From NCBI GenBank assembly GCA_023248215.1, contig JAHFEW010000005.1, forward strand, positions 32,198 to 96,197: a DNA stretch of 64,000 nucleotides, read 5' to 3'. Source of the DNA: Nitrospira sp. (lineage in GTDB: Bacteria > Nitrospirota > Nitrospiria > Nitrospirales > Nitrospiraceae). Positions 10,731 through 19,897 of this stretch are shown here, piece by piece. The notes under the pieces are model-generated. The model made no database searches. It saw only the letters and a list, made by a program, of their open reading frames with translations, and was not told where the DNA came from. Position 1 is the first letter of the stretch; each line of letters begins with the position of its first letter. Position numbers and translations under genes: made by a program.

Positions 10731-11842
10731 GGTCGACTCCAGCTCATGGCGTAATCCTTCAGTTCGACGGCTTCAAAGTCCGGCATGACCTTGAAGGCAT
10801 GTCGAGATTCGATCATCACGGCGACTTCATCCGTCTGCTCCTTGTTCTTGGCGGCTGCGACGGCCTGCGGTTGCGGGCCGTGGTGAATGCCCTGAGGATG
10901 GAGCGTCAACATGCCGGCCTGAATGCCGGCCCGGCTGAAGAATTTTCCCCGGTGGTAGAAGAGCACTTCGTCGTAGTCCATGTTGCGGTGATAGAACGGG
11001 ACACGGAGTGCGCTCGGGTCAGTCTCGAGCGGCCTTGGCGCGAAGGTCGAAATCAGGAGTCCCCCGGCTTGAAAGGTCACGTGCACGCTGGGAGGAAGGT
11101 GATACCGCGGGCTGATGACGGGACGGAAGTCCCGCACATTGAGCTTGGTCACCCAGAGGTCGCCCTTCCAGCCCGCGACATCCATGGGATAAAACGGGTA
11201 GTAGACGCGCGTGTAGTCGCCGTCCCGCTTGATACGCACTTCCCACTCTCGCCGGCTTTCTGCATCCTCCGGCGGCGGGGCGAGTTCCGGCGTGGTCAGG
11301 ACACCCAAGTCGAATAATGCATGATGACCGAGGGATCCGCGATCGGGCAACGCGACAGGCGCCGGGGTCTCGACAATGAGAAACAGCCCTGGGTCTTCCT
11401 TCGACTCGACATGGATCCGATAGGTGGTGCCTTTCGGAATCACGAGATAGTCGCCCGGCTCATAACTCAGCAACCCGTAATCGGTTTCCCACCTGCCTCG
11501 TCCATGGTGCACGAAGACAATCTCGTCCCCGTCGGCATTCCGGATGAAATAGGGCATCGTCTCCGCCCGTCTCGAAAAAAAGACGCGGGCATCGGGGCTT
11601 TCCAGAATTGTGACCGGTCGTCCATCGGCAGAACGGTGATCGGGAGTGGTCAACTCCGTGCAGGTAAAGGCGCGTGGTCGCAGGGGACCTTCGATCCTGC
11701 TCCAAGCGGTCGGAGGATGGGTGTGGTAGAGGTGCGAAGAGGGGCCGCTGAATCCTTGGCGACCATGCTCCTCTTCGTGCAGGCCGTCGGGAATCCCTAC
11801 GTGGGCCTGCTTGGGAGCGGTTCCTTTTTTCACCAGGTACAT
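10727..11842 (-). CDS. hmgA: Homogentisate 1,2-dioxygenase family protein
   Basis: PYFIRNADGDEIVFVHHGRGRWETDYGLLSYEPGDYLVIPKGTTYR...YHRNMDYDEVLFYHRGKFFSRAGIQAGMLTLHPQGIHHGP. Confidence 0.88.
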   Translation of the reverse strand: MYLVKKGTAPKQAHVGIPDGLHEEEHGRQGFSGPSSHLYHTHPPTAWSRIEGPLRPRAFTCTELTTPDHRSADGRPVTILESPDARVFFSRRAETMPYFIRNADGDEIVFVHHGRGRWETDYGLLSYEPGDYLVIPKGTTYRIHVESKEDPGLFLIVETPAPVALPDRGSLGHHALFDLGVLTTPELAPPPEDAESRREWEVRIKRDGDYTRVYYPFYPMDVAGWKGDLWVTKLNVRDFRPVISPRYHLPPSVHVTFQAGGLLISTFAPRPLETDPSALRVPFYHRNMDYDEVLFYHRGKFFSRAGIQAGMLTLHPQGIHHGPQPQAVAAAKNKEQTDEVAVMIESRHAFKVMPDFEAVELKDYAMSWSRP

Positions 11843-11879
11843 CAGGAACCTCCTGACGCGTCAGGTGCGGTTCGATATC

Positions 11880-12476
11880 TTACGACGCCCGCCGGTACGG
11901 ATTGGAGGGAGCGTCTGCAAACGGAAGCGGAAGGGTCTCGTAATCGACAATGGTTTTCTCCACACCCTTGAGCTGATCACGCTCGATGTCTTTGTAGAGC
12001 GCTTCGACTGTGGCGCGCACGAAGGTCTTGGATTCCTCCTGCCCATGCTGTCGCTGCGTCAGTTCAAGGAACACTCCGCATCCCGGGAACAGGGGATAGG
12101 TGAATCGCTGTCTGAGCGGACCAAAACCATCCCGACCATCCTTGATGTCTCCGCTGAACCTGACGCCATGGGTTTCCCACTCGCGGCAGACGGCATCGAT
12201 ATCATCCACCTCGATGGCGATGTGCTGCACGCCTTCGCCGTACTTGTCGATGAACTCGCAGATTTGGGATGTGCGTTCTTTGTTTCTGCCCTGCATCAGC
12301 GCGATCTTCGCATCGCCCCGTTGGACGACCACGGTGTCCATGCTGGATTTGTCGCTGCCCACATCCTGCGCCGACCAGATGACGTGAAAACCAAGAATTT
12401 TTGTGAAGAGAAATTCTGTCGCTGCCAGGTTCTTGACGCACAAGGTAATGTGATCAATACCGATGGCTTCTTTCAT
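11880..12476 (-). CDS. Half-size 4-hydroxyphenylpyruvate-dioxygenase-like VOC protein (single catalytic domain)
   Basis: GIDHITLCVKN, GEGVQHIAIEVDDI, GCGVFLELTQR supply a His/His/Glu set; C-term ALYKDIERDQLKGVE resembles HPPD C-terminal helix; only 198 aa. Confidence 0.7.
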   Translation of the reverse strand: MKEAIGIDHITLCVKNLAATEFLFTKILGFHVIWSAQDVGSDKSSMDTVVVQRGDAKIALMQGRNKERTSQICEFIDKYGEGVQHIAIEVDDIDAVCREWETHGVRFSGDIKDGRDGFGPLRQRFTYPLFPGCGVFLELTQRQHGQEESKTFVRATVEALYKDIERDQLKGVEKTIVDYETLPLPFADAPSNPYRRAS

Positions 12477-12556
12477 GGCGGTTCCTCCTGCGCGGCATCG
12501 TTGGAACGTCGGATTGTGTCATGCCATGTACGGTATCCGGAGGAGTGCAATTCACA

Positions 12557-12611
12557 TGTGATCACACTATAACATAATAGTTGCATCATTCAATATAGAT
12601 TTTGTATCATT
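12557..12611. promoter_or_regulatory. Candidate operator region between divergent catabolic operons
   Basis: Perfect palindrome TGTGATCACA (12557-12566) and direct repeat TTGCATCATT (12581-12590)/TTGTATCATT (12602-12611) with 21 bp spacing in an AT-rich stretch. Confidence 0.5.
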
Positions 12612-12701
12612 TGAGCATGCGACGAACGAGAGAAAGGATATTGGGGCTGAAACGCGTTGGGAATTTTGGGGGGCGTCCTTGTACGACGGCGGAGGTGCAC
12701 G

Positions 12702-13469
12702 ATGTCGTTTTACGAACAAGTGCGCGTGGACGTGCTTCGACATGGAGCGATCAATAATCCCTACCTGAAACGTTTTCGAGCCGGTGACCTGACCGACAGA
12801 GAGTTACATGAGTTCGCTGTTGAGTTTTATAGTTTTGCACGCTTCTTCCCCCGAATCCTCGCCGCCCAATTGGTGAACACCGAAGATGAAGCCGTTGCCG
12901 ATGAGTTGACCAAAGTCCTCTACTCAGAACTCGGCGATGGCCTGGTTAAGAATCGCCATGAATTATTGTACCGAAACTTTCTCCGTTCCCTCGGCATCGG
13001 CATTCACGACGCGATGACCACCCCGATGCGACCATCCACTCGCGCCTACATCGAAGGGATGGAGGAGCTGTACAGCAGCAGCAATCACGCTGCGGCGTTG
13101 GGGGCTTCATTCGGGTTGGAGAATATGGCCATCACGATGTGGGACCATCTGATTCCCGGCCTGTCTCTGTTGAAGCAGGATCGGCATCCGCACATGGACA
13201 TTACGTACTTCACATTCCACCGAGAACTCGAGTCCGAGCACGAAAAGGCCATGGAGCATGCGATGGAAGCCGTAGAGGGAGCGAATTGCACCTCGAACAC
13301 AAGCATGTCGGAAAAGGAGAAGGAAGATTTTCGCCTCGGTATGAAGGCGGTCCTCGACTATCTTGAAGGGTTCTGGATGGGCTTGGAACGGAAGATGGCC
13401 GATCCCGCGCAGGCATGGACGCCGCCGGTGCAACAGCGGGCGAGTGCGCTGCGCGGGCAACCCAATTGA
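12702..13469 (+). CDS. Iron-containing heme-oxygenase-like/PqqC-TenA fold protein
   Basis: INNPYLKRFRAGDLTDRELHEFAVEFYSFARFFPRILAAQL...YSELGDGLVKNRHELLYRNFLRSLG...THRE-type helices (TFHRELESEHEKAM). Confidence 0.7.
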   Translation: MSFYEQVRVDVLRHGAINNPYLKRFRAGDLTDRELHEFAVEFYSFARFFPRILAAQLVNTEDEAVADELTKVLYSELGDGLVKNRHELLYRNFLRSLGIGIHDAMTTPMRPSTRAYIEGMEELYSSSNHAAALGASFGLENMAITMWDHLIPGLSLLKQDRHPHMDITYFTFHRELESEHEKAMEHAMEAVEGANCTSNTSMSEKEKEDFRLGMKAVLDYLEGFWMGLERKMADPAQAWTPPVQQRASALRGQPN

Positions 13470-13493
13470 CCGGATCACGGGCCGGAGGATCAC

Positions 13494-15233
13494 ATGCAGC
13501 GGTCCTGGGTCAGCCGGTATGATGCTGGCGTTCCTGCCACCTCCCACTATCCGGAATGGACAGTGCCGGATCTTCTTCAGCGCTCAGCCTCACGTTTCCC
13601 CGAATCGCCCGCACTCCTCTTTTATGGTACCCGCATCTCCTTCCGTGAACTGGACGATCTGACCACTCGCTTTGCACTCGCGCTGCGTCTGCTCGGTGTG
13701 AAGACGGGCGATCGGGTCGCCTTCATGCTGCCGAATATCCCGCAGGCGGTCATCGCCTATTACGGTGCGTTGAAGGCCGGCGCTATCGTCACGCCTACGA
13801 ATCCCCTCTATGTCGAACGGGAAATTCAGAGTCAGTTGCTCGATTCCGGCAGCGAGACCATTGTCGCGTTGGATCTGTTCTATCCGCGCATCCGCGCCGT
13901 CCGGGAGCGGACGCATCTGCCGGGACGGATCATCATCACCAGCCTACGGGATTTTCTCCCGACCGTGAAGCGGCTGATCTATCCGATCAAGGCGCGGTTG
14001 GCAAAACGCTGGGTCGTGGTCGAAAAAAAGCCGCCGGTCTACGACTTTCTTGAATTGCTCAACTCGACACCCCCACAAGGCGAGAGCAGTTCCTCGCACC
14101 TTCCATCTGTTCAGCCCGACGCTCTGGCGCAGATCCAATATACCGGAGGAACGACCGGCACGCCCAAAGGCGTCATGCTCACGCATCGCAACGTCGTGGT
14201 CAATGCGCTGCAGGGCCGCTTCTGGTGTTCGGATTTCCATGAAGGGGAGGAAATCTTTCTTGGCGCAGTGCCATTGTTCCACTGTTACGGTTTGAGCACG
14301 TGCCAGAATCTGGCCATCGCGACGGGCTGCCCGATCATCTTACTTCCGCGCTTCCATGCCGATGAGGTGGTGAAAGCGATTCATAAGTACCGGGTCACCA
14401 TTATCTCCGGTGTCCCGATGATGTTCTCGATGATCAGTGACTTCCCGAAGATCAGCCGGTACGACCTGCATTCAATACGTGTATGTCTCTGCGGGGCAAG
14501 CCCGCTTCCGGCAGAGGTTCAGGAAGGATTCGAGCGGCTGAGCGGGGTGAAGATTTCAGAAGGGTACGGGTTGACCGAAGCGGGCCCGACGACCCATTGC
14601 AACCCGATTCATGGGGAACATCCACGCGGTTCGATGGGGCTTCCGTTTCCGGATACGGACGCACGGATTGTGGACCTGGAGACGGGACTCCGGGACCTCC
14701 CGACAGGGGAAGCGGGAGAACTGATCGTCCGCGGGCCTCAGGTCATGCGGGGATATTGGAAGAAGGAGGAAGACACGCAGATGGTGTTGCGGGACGGCTG
14801 GCTCTACACCGGAGACATTGTCAGGCGGGACGAGCGAGGCTTCTTCTTTTTCGTGGACCGCAAGAAGGACGTGATCAAGCCATGGGGAGAGACGGTCTAT
14901 CCACGAGAAGTCGAAGAAATCCTGTTCCAGCATCCGGCGGTGAACGATGCGGTGGTCGTCGGGAGCCCTGATCGTCACTATGGAGAGGCGGTCAAAGCCT
15001 ATGTCGTGACGAAAGACGGATGGTCTGTGACCGAGCGGGAACTGATCGAACATTGTGGCAAGTCGCTGGCGCGGTTCAAGGTTCCGGTTGCGATCGAATT
15101 CCGGACCGAATTGCCGCGGACCCTCATTGGAAAGGTATTGCGACGGGCGTTGCGCGATGAAGCAGGAGCGGCCATCGCCGGTGCGCAGGCACCCGCAGGG
15201 CGATGTGAACAGCCTGCGAGGAGGTCTCTGTGA
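13494..15233 (+). CDS. fadD: Long-chain acyl-CoA synthetase (AMP-forming)
   Basis: [80 protein letters not shown]. Confidence 0.94.
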   Translation: MQRSWVSRYDAGVPATSHYPEWTVPDLLQRSASRFPESPALLFYGTRISFRELDDLTTRFALALRLLGVKTGDRVAFMLPNIPQAVIAYYGALKAGAIVTPTNPLYVEREIQSQLLDSGSETIVALDLFYPRIRAVRERTHLPGRIIITSLRDFLPTVKRLIYPIKARLAKRWVVVEKKPPVYDFLELLNSTPPQGESSSSHLPSVQPDALAQIQYTGGTTGTPKGVMLTHRNVVVNALQGRFWCSDFHEGEEIFLGAVPLFHCYGLSTCQNLAIATGCPIILLPRFHADEVVKAIHKYRVTIISGVPMMFSMISDFPKISRYDLHSIRVCLCGASPLPAEVQEGFERLSGVKISEGYGLTEAGPTTHCNPIHGEHPRGSMGLPFPDTDARIVDLETGLRDLPTGEAGELIVRGPQVMRGYWKKEEDTQMVLRDGWLYTGDIVRRDERGFFFFVDRKKDVIKPWGETVYPREVEEILFQHPAVNDAVVVGSPDRHYGEAVKAYVVTKDGWSVTERELIEHCGKSLARFKVPVAIEFRTELPRTLIGKVLRRALRDEAGAAIAGAQAPAGRCEQPARRSL

Positions 15234-16420
15234 AAGAGGTGGTCATCGCGGCCGGCGCACGAACACCCATCGGCAACTTTGGCGGGGCGCTGAAGGATGT
15301 CACGGCCCACAAGCTGGGTGAGTTGGCCGTGCGCGAAGTGATCACACGCGCCGATGTCGATCCACGTCTCATCGACGAGGTGATCATGGGGTGTGTCGGG
15401 CACTCGAGCGATGCGTACAACGTCGCCCGTGTGATCGGTCTCATGGCCGGACTCCCTGTACGCACACCGGCCTATTCGGTACAGCGTAACTGCTCGTCGG
15501 GCCTCCAGCCCTTCGTCAACGCGTATCAGAACATTCAAAGCGAGGATGCGGACGTGCAGGTCGTGGGTGGGGTGGAAAGCATGAGCCGCGCGCCGTTTGT
15601 GTCGCGGGACATGCGGTGGGGGAAACGGCTTCGTCATGCAGAATTTATCGACAGTATCTGGGAAGGATTGACGGACGCCTTTTGCGGCCAGTTGATGGGC
15701 CGGACGGCCGAGAACCTGGCAGAGGAGTTTGGGATCAGTCATGAAGAGCAGGATCGGTTTGCCGTGGACAGCCACCGCCGTGCGTTCAAGGCCATTCGGG
15801 AGGGCCGACTCAAAGAAGAGATTTTGCCGGTCACTGTCCCCAAATCGGTGGCCGGGCGTGAAGTCGCTCCCATTGTCGTGACGCAGGACGAAGGCCCGAA
15901 TGTCGGTCTGACGGAACAGCAACTCGCGCTCTATCCGCCTCTCTTCAAGGAAGGCGGAACAGTCACGGCGGGGAACAGTTGCCCGCTCAATGATGGAGCC
16001 GCAGCCGCGATCGTCATGTCTGCCGCGCGCGCGCGCGATCTGGGGCGCCGTCCGCTCGGCCGCATCAGAAGTTATGCGTTCATCGGCGTGGATCCGGCCC
16101 GCATGGGCATCGGGCCGGCTGAAGCGCTGCCGTTGGCGCTCAAACGCGCTGGTGTGAGCCTCGCCGATCTGGAACTCATCGAAGTGAACGAATCGTTTGC
16201 CGCGCAGTATCTCGCGGTGGAGCGCTTGTTGGAACTCAAGCGGGAGATCGTCAACGTGAACGGCGGCGCGATCGCGCTGGGCCATCCGGTCGGCATGACC
16301 GGAACCCGTCTGGTAATCACCCTCCTGTATGAGATGCAACGTCGTGGCGCCGCCCTCGGCGCAGTGGCCATGTGCGTCGGCGGCGGGCAAGGAGCCGCGA
16401 TGGTGCTGGAGCGCATGTGA
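15230..16420 (+). CDS. Acetyl-CoA C-acyltransferase (thiolase)
   Basis: [18 protein letters not shown]...[13 protein letters not shown]...[19 protein letters not shown]...[19 protein letters not shown]-type overlap with fadD. Confidence 0.93.
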   Translation: MKEVVIAAGARTPIGNFGGALKDVTAHKLGELAVREVITRADVDPRLIDEVIMGCVGHSSDAYNVARVIGLMAGLPVRTPAYSVQRNCSSGLQPFVNAYQNIQSEDADVQVVGGVESMSRAPFVSRDMRWGKRLRHAEFIDSIWEGLTDAFCGQLMGRTAENLAEEFGISHEEQDRFAVDSHRRAFKAIREGRLKEEILPVTVPKSVAGREVAPIVVTQDEGPNVGLTEQQLALYPPLFKEGGTVTAGNSCPLNDGAAAAIVMSAARARDLGRRPLGRIRSYAFIGVDPARMGIGPAEALPLALKRAGVSLADLELIEVNESFAAQYLAVERLLELKREIVNVNGGAIALGHPVGMTGTRLVITLLYEMQRRGAALGAVAMCVGGGQGAAMVLERM

Positions 16421-16492
16421 TGCACGGATCGGAATGGTGAATGTCGAGTTCCGAGTAGAAAGAGGAGAGGAACGCTCGACGGGAGTCGCCGC

Positions 16493-17719
16493 ATGTATAT
16501 CTACAAAGTCGGTGTGGTTGGGGCCGGCACCATGGGCGCACAGATTGCGGAAGTGGTGAGCTACGCCGGTGTGCCGGTGATGCTGGCAGACATACAGGAA
16601 ACGTTAGCGAAGCGAGGTGTCGAGTCCGTGCGGGCGATTTATCAAGCTCGTGTGGACAAGGGCAAGATGACGCCCGAGCAGTTGGAGGAGAAGATGCTGC
16701 TCGTGACGGCATCGCCGAACCTCGATGGTCTCAACGATGTCGATCTCGTGATCGAAGCGGTCTCGGAAGATCTGACGCTCAAACAACGGGTCTTCCACGA
16801 TCTCGACCAGGTCTGTGCGCGAAGCACGATTCTGGCGAGCAACACATCCGCGCTCTCCATCTCTGCGATCGGGGCTGCGACCAAGCGCCCTGGCAAAGTG
16901 GTCGGGCTCCATTTTTTCAATCCAGCCTATGCGATGCCGCTGGTGGAGGTCATCCCCGGCCTGGCCACGGATCCTCAGACCGTCGATGATGTCATAAGCT
17001 TTGCGGAAAGCCTCCGGAAGACCCCGGTCGTCGTGAAGGAATGCGCGGGCTTCCTCGTCAACCGGTTGCTCTCTCCCTACTTGAATGAAGCCGTCTTGTG
17101 CCTCCAGGACGACGGCGCGGCGTCCGTGAAAGAAATCGATCAGGACATGGTGTCATTCGGCATGCCCCTCGGTCCCTTCACCTTGTTGGATGCCCTAGGA
17201 CTCGACATCGCGCTCGAAGTCGCGCGCATTCTGCACCGGTCCTATGGACCTCGGATGGCGCCGGCTCCGCTCCTCGAAGCCTTGGTCAAGGCAGGACGAT
17301 TGGGAATCAAAGCGGGGCATGGGTTCTACGACTATCTGAGTGCCGAAGAACGAGGCCGCGATCACAGCCTCGAATATCTGACTCAGCAAGTGAGGCAGCT
17401 CACCGGGCAGCAAAGCATGAGATGGACCAGGTCGCGACCGTTGTTGGCCATGGTGAATGAGGCGGTGACCGTGCTGCAGGAAGACGTCGCCTCGGCGCGC
17501 GACATCGACCTTGCGATGGTAGGGGGAACGGGATTTCCGAATGACAAGGGAGGACCGCTGCATTTTGCCGACCAACTCGGCATCGACCATGTGCTCCAGG
17601 AGTTGGAAGAGTTCAGGCAGAGCCTGGGTGTCCGGTTCTGGCCGGCACCCATGTTACGTCGAATGGTGGATGCCGGCTTTACCGGGCAAATTGCGGGAAG
17701 AGGGTTCTTTTCGTACTGA
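16493..17719 (+). CDS. 3-hydroxyacyl-CoA dehydrogenase (two C-terminal domains)
   Basis: VGVVGAGTMGAQIAEVVSYAGVPVMLADIQ; HFFNPAYAMPLVEVI; GFLVNRLLSPYLNEA; second HCDH_C-like repeat. Confidence 0.93.
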   Translation: MYIYKVGVVGAGTMGAQIAEVVSYAGVPVMLADIQETLAKRGVESVRAIYQARVDKGKMTPEQLEEKMLLVTASPNLDGLNDVDLVIEAVSEDLTLKQRVFHDLDQVCARSTILASNTSALSISAIGAATKRPGKVVGLHFFNPAYAMPLVEVIPGLATDPQTVDDVISFAESLRKTPVVVKECAGFLVNRLLSPYLNEAVLCLQDDGAASVKEIDQDMVSFGMPLGPFTLLDALGLDIALEVARILHRSYGPRMAPAPLLEALVKAGRLGIKAGHGFYDYLSAEERGRDHSLEYLTQQVRQLTGQQSMRWTRSRPLLAMVNEAVTVLQEDVASARDIDLAMVGGTGFPNDKGGPLHFADQLGIDHVLQELEEFRQSLGVRFWPAPMLRRMVDAGFTGQIAGRGFFSY

Positions 17720-17828
17720 GGGTGAAACCATCCGCCCATTGGGTGGTTGAACGTGATCGCGAGAACCCTCGTCGCTCCCAAAGGATCAAGGCAGCAGTGA
17801 ACCAACGATTCAAGGAAGTGAGGCCCAC

Positions 17829-18617
17829 ATGACCACGATGGCCGGCTCAATGCTTTCTTGCAACATTGATGGGGCAGTGGCAACCCTGCTGATCAACCAT
17901 CCTCCGGCGAACACGCTCACTCTGGAACTCCTCGCCGAGCTCAGTAATGTCGTTGATGTGTTGGCCAAGGATGACGCAGTCAAAGCTGTCGTGCTGACTG
18001 GTACGGGTCGGTTTTTCATTGCCGGGGCAGACATTCGAGTGTTGGCCTCGATTCCCTCGTCGCGGGAAGGGGAAACGATTGCCCTGCAAGGCCAAGCGAT
18101 CTTGAATACGATCGAAGTCTTTGAGAAGCCGGTCATTGCTGCCATCAATGGCGTCTGTCTCGGTGGAGGACTGGAACTGGCGATGTGCTGCCACATCAGG
18201 CTCGCCGCGGAAGGAAGCAGGCTTGGCCAGCCAGAAATCAACCTGGGCATCATGCCGGGCTTCGGCGGCACTCAGCGGCTTCCCCGGATCATCGGTCAAT
18301 CCAAGGCAACGGAACTGATCTTGACCGGTGATCCGATCTCAGCGCAGGAGGCCAAGGCGCTCGGGTTAGTGTCCCAGGTGGTTCCACCGGAGGATCTCCT
18401 GCGTCAGGCTCAAGGAATGGCGCGTAACATGGCCTCCAAAGGTCAGGTGGCTTTGCGTGCGTCGCTTCAAGCGATCCGCAAAGGCGTCGAGCTGGATCTT
18501 CGTGACGGCTTAGCCTTGGAAGCGCGCCTGTTCGGTGGGTTATGTGACACGGACGATAAAAGGGAAGGCTTGGCGGCGTTTATAGAGAAGCGACAGCCGC
18601 GCTTTCTGGATCGATGA
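17829..18617 (+). CDS. Enoyl-CoA hydratase/isomerase
   Basis: GRFFIAGADIRVL; KPVIAAINGVCLGGGLELAMCCHIRLAAEGSRLGQPEINLGIMPGFGGTQRLPR. Confidence 0.95.
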   Translation: MTTMAGSMLSCNIDGAVATLLINHPPANTLTLELLAELSNVVDVLAKDDAVKAVVLTGTGRFFIAGADIRVLASIPSSREGETIALQGQAILNTIEVFEKPVIAAINGVCLGGGLELAMCCHIRLAAEGSRLGQPEINLGIMPGFGGTQRLPRIIGQSKATELILTGDPISAQEAKALGLVSQVVPPEDLLRQAQGMARNMASKGQVALRASLQAIRKGVELDLRDGLALEARLFGGLCDTDDKREGLAAFIEKRQPRFLDR

Positions 18618-18655
18618 GCGCCTGTTGAGGCAGTTCAGTCGATGAGGGAGCCAAC

Positions 18656-19876
18656 ATGGCGCAGCCTTTCGGCAAGCGGGCCTTGGCGTTGGGAGGGGGA
18701 GGCTTCACAGGCTATCTCTTTGAAATCGGCGCGTTGACCGCACTGGATGATTTGTTCGAGGACGGCGTGACGATGAATGACCTCGATCTGTATGTCGGCG
18801 TGAGTGCGGGAGCGGCGGCGGCCTCACTGGTGGCCAACGGAGTGAAGCCGCAGGAGATCCTTGAAACGAATCTGTCCGGCACTAGACCCTACTACTTCGA
18901 TCACCGAAACGTGTTCTCTCCTGCCATTGGAGAGGGTCTCAAGACGGTCTGGCGGGTGACCCGGCAGCTTGTCCCGCTCCTGAAGCTCTATGTGCGTAAC
19001 TACCGAGAGATGACGTTCATCGACCTGCTCGACAAGGCCCAAGATGCGCTGCCGAGCGGCATCTACACCCTGGAGCCGTTCGCCAAGTATCTGGCTGCGA
19101 TCTTCAAGGCCAAAGGGTTGAGTGACACCTTTGCCGGACTCTCGAAAGAACTCTATATCCCGGCGATTGACCTGGAAACAGGCGATGGCATCATGTTCGG
19201 CGACGAGGGCTGGCGGGACGTCCCGATCTCACGCGCCGTCACGGCCTCCTCCGCAGTGCCCATTTACTTCTGTCCGGTCCGAATCCAAGGCCGCGACTAT
19301 ATCGATGCGGGCATCGGCCGCATGGCTTTCTTCGAGGTCGCCGTCCAAAAAAAAGTGGATTTCATGATCATGATCAATCCCATGGCAAGGGCCCCGCACA
19401 GTCGGTCACCGCAAGGCCCGTCGGCCGTCGGCAAGGCAGGCAGCCGACTGCGGGACAGGGGTTTTCTGTCCATCGGTGAACAAGCGTCGCGGATCAACTT
19501 TGACGCGCGCTTTTCGCAAGCCTTGGAACGCTTCCAGCATGACTACCCAGACAAAGAGGTCTTGGTTATTTCGCCGGTGGAGGACGATGCCCTTCTGTTT
19601 GAACGGAGTTTTCTGAGTTACCGCGACCGCATCCATCTCCTCCGGGCCGGATATGTGTCGGTAATGACGATGGCAAGAGACCGGTTCGACGACCTGTCCG
19701 CACAGTTCGCCTGTCATGGTCTGGCCATTTCACGAGCCAGGTTCGAGGACCGCGCACGGCGACGCCTTGCGCGGCTTGATGAAGTCGCGTCGGTCTCCGC
19801 CCCGCGGACACATCAGACCACGGTCGAGCCGGCGCGTATCGGAGGCGTCGGCGCTGCCTGGCGTAAGGCGAAGTAG
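18656..19876 (+). CDS. Patatin-like phospholipase family protein
   Basis: ALALGGGGFTGYLFEIGAL (oxyanion loop), GVSAGAAA (GxSxG), YIDAGIG (D-A-G) catalytic Asp region. Confidence 0.88.
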   Translation: MAQPFGKRALALGGGGFTGYLFEIGALTALDDLFEDGVTMNDLDLYVGVSAGAAAASLVANGVKPQEILETNLSGTRPYYFDHRNVFSPAIGEGLKTVWRVTRQLVPLLKLYVRNYREMTFIDLLDKAQDALPSGIYTLEPFAKYLAAIFKAKGLSDTFAGLSKELYIPAIDLETGDGIMFGDEGWRDVPISRAVTASSAVPIYFCPVRIQGRDYIDAGIGRMAFFEVAVQKKVDFMIMINPMARAPHSRSPQGPSAVGKAGSRLRDRGFLSIGEQASRINFDARFSQALERFQHDYPDKEVLVISPVEDDALLFERSFLSYRDRIHLLRAGYVSVMTMARDRFDDLSAQFACHGLAISRARFEDRARRRLARLDEVASVSAPRTHQTTVEPARIGGVGAAWRKAK

Positions 19877-19897
19877 CCACGGCGGTAGAAGGCAAGC

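Noticed and set aside
16020-16045. GCGCGCGCGCG dinucleotide run
   Set aside because: Lies inside the thiolase gene and encodes an ordinary Ala-Arg stretch; no sign of phase variation.
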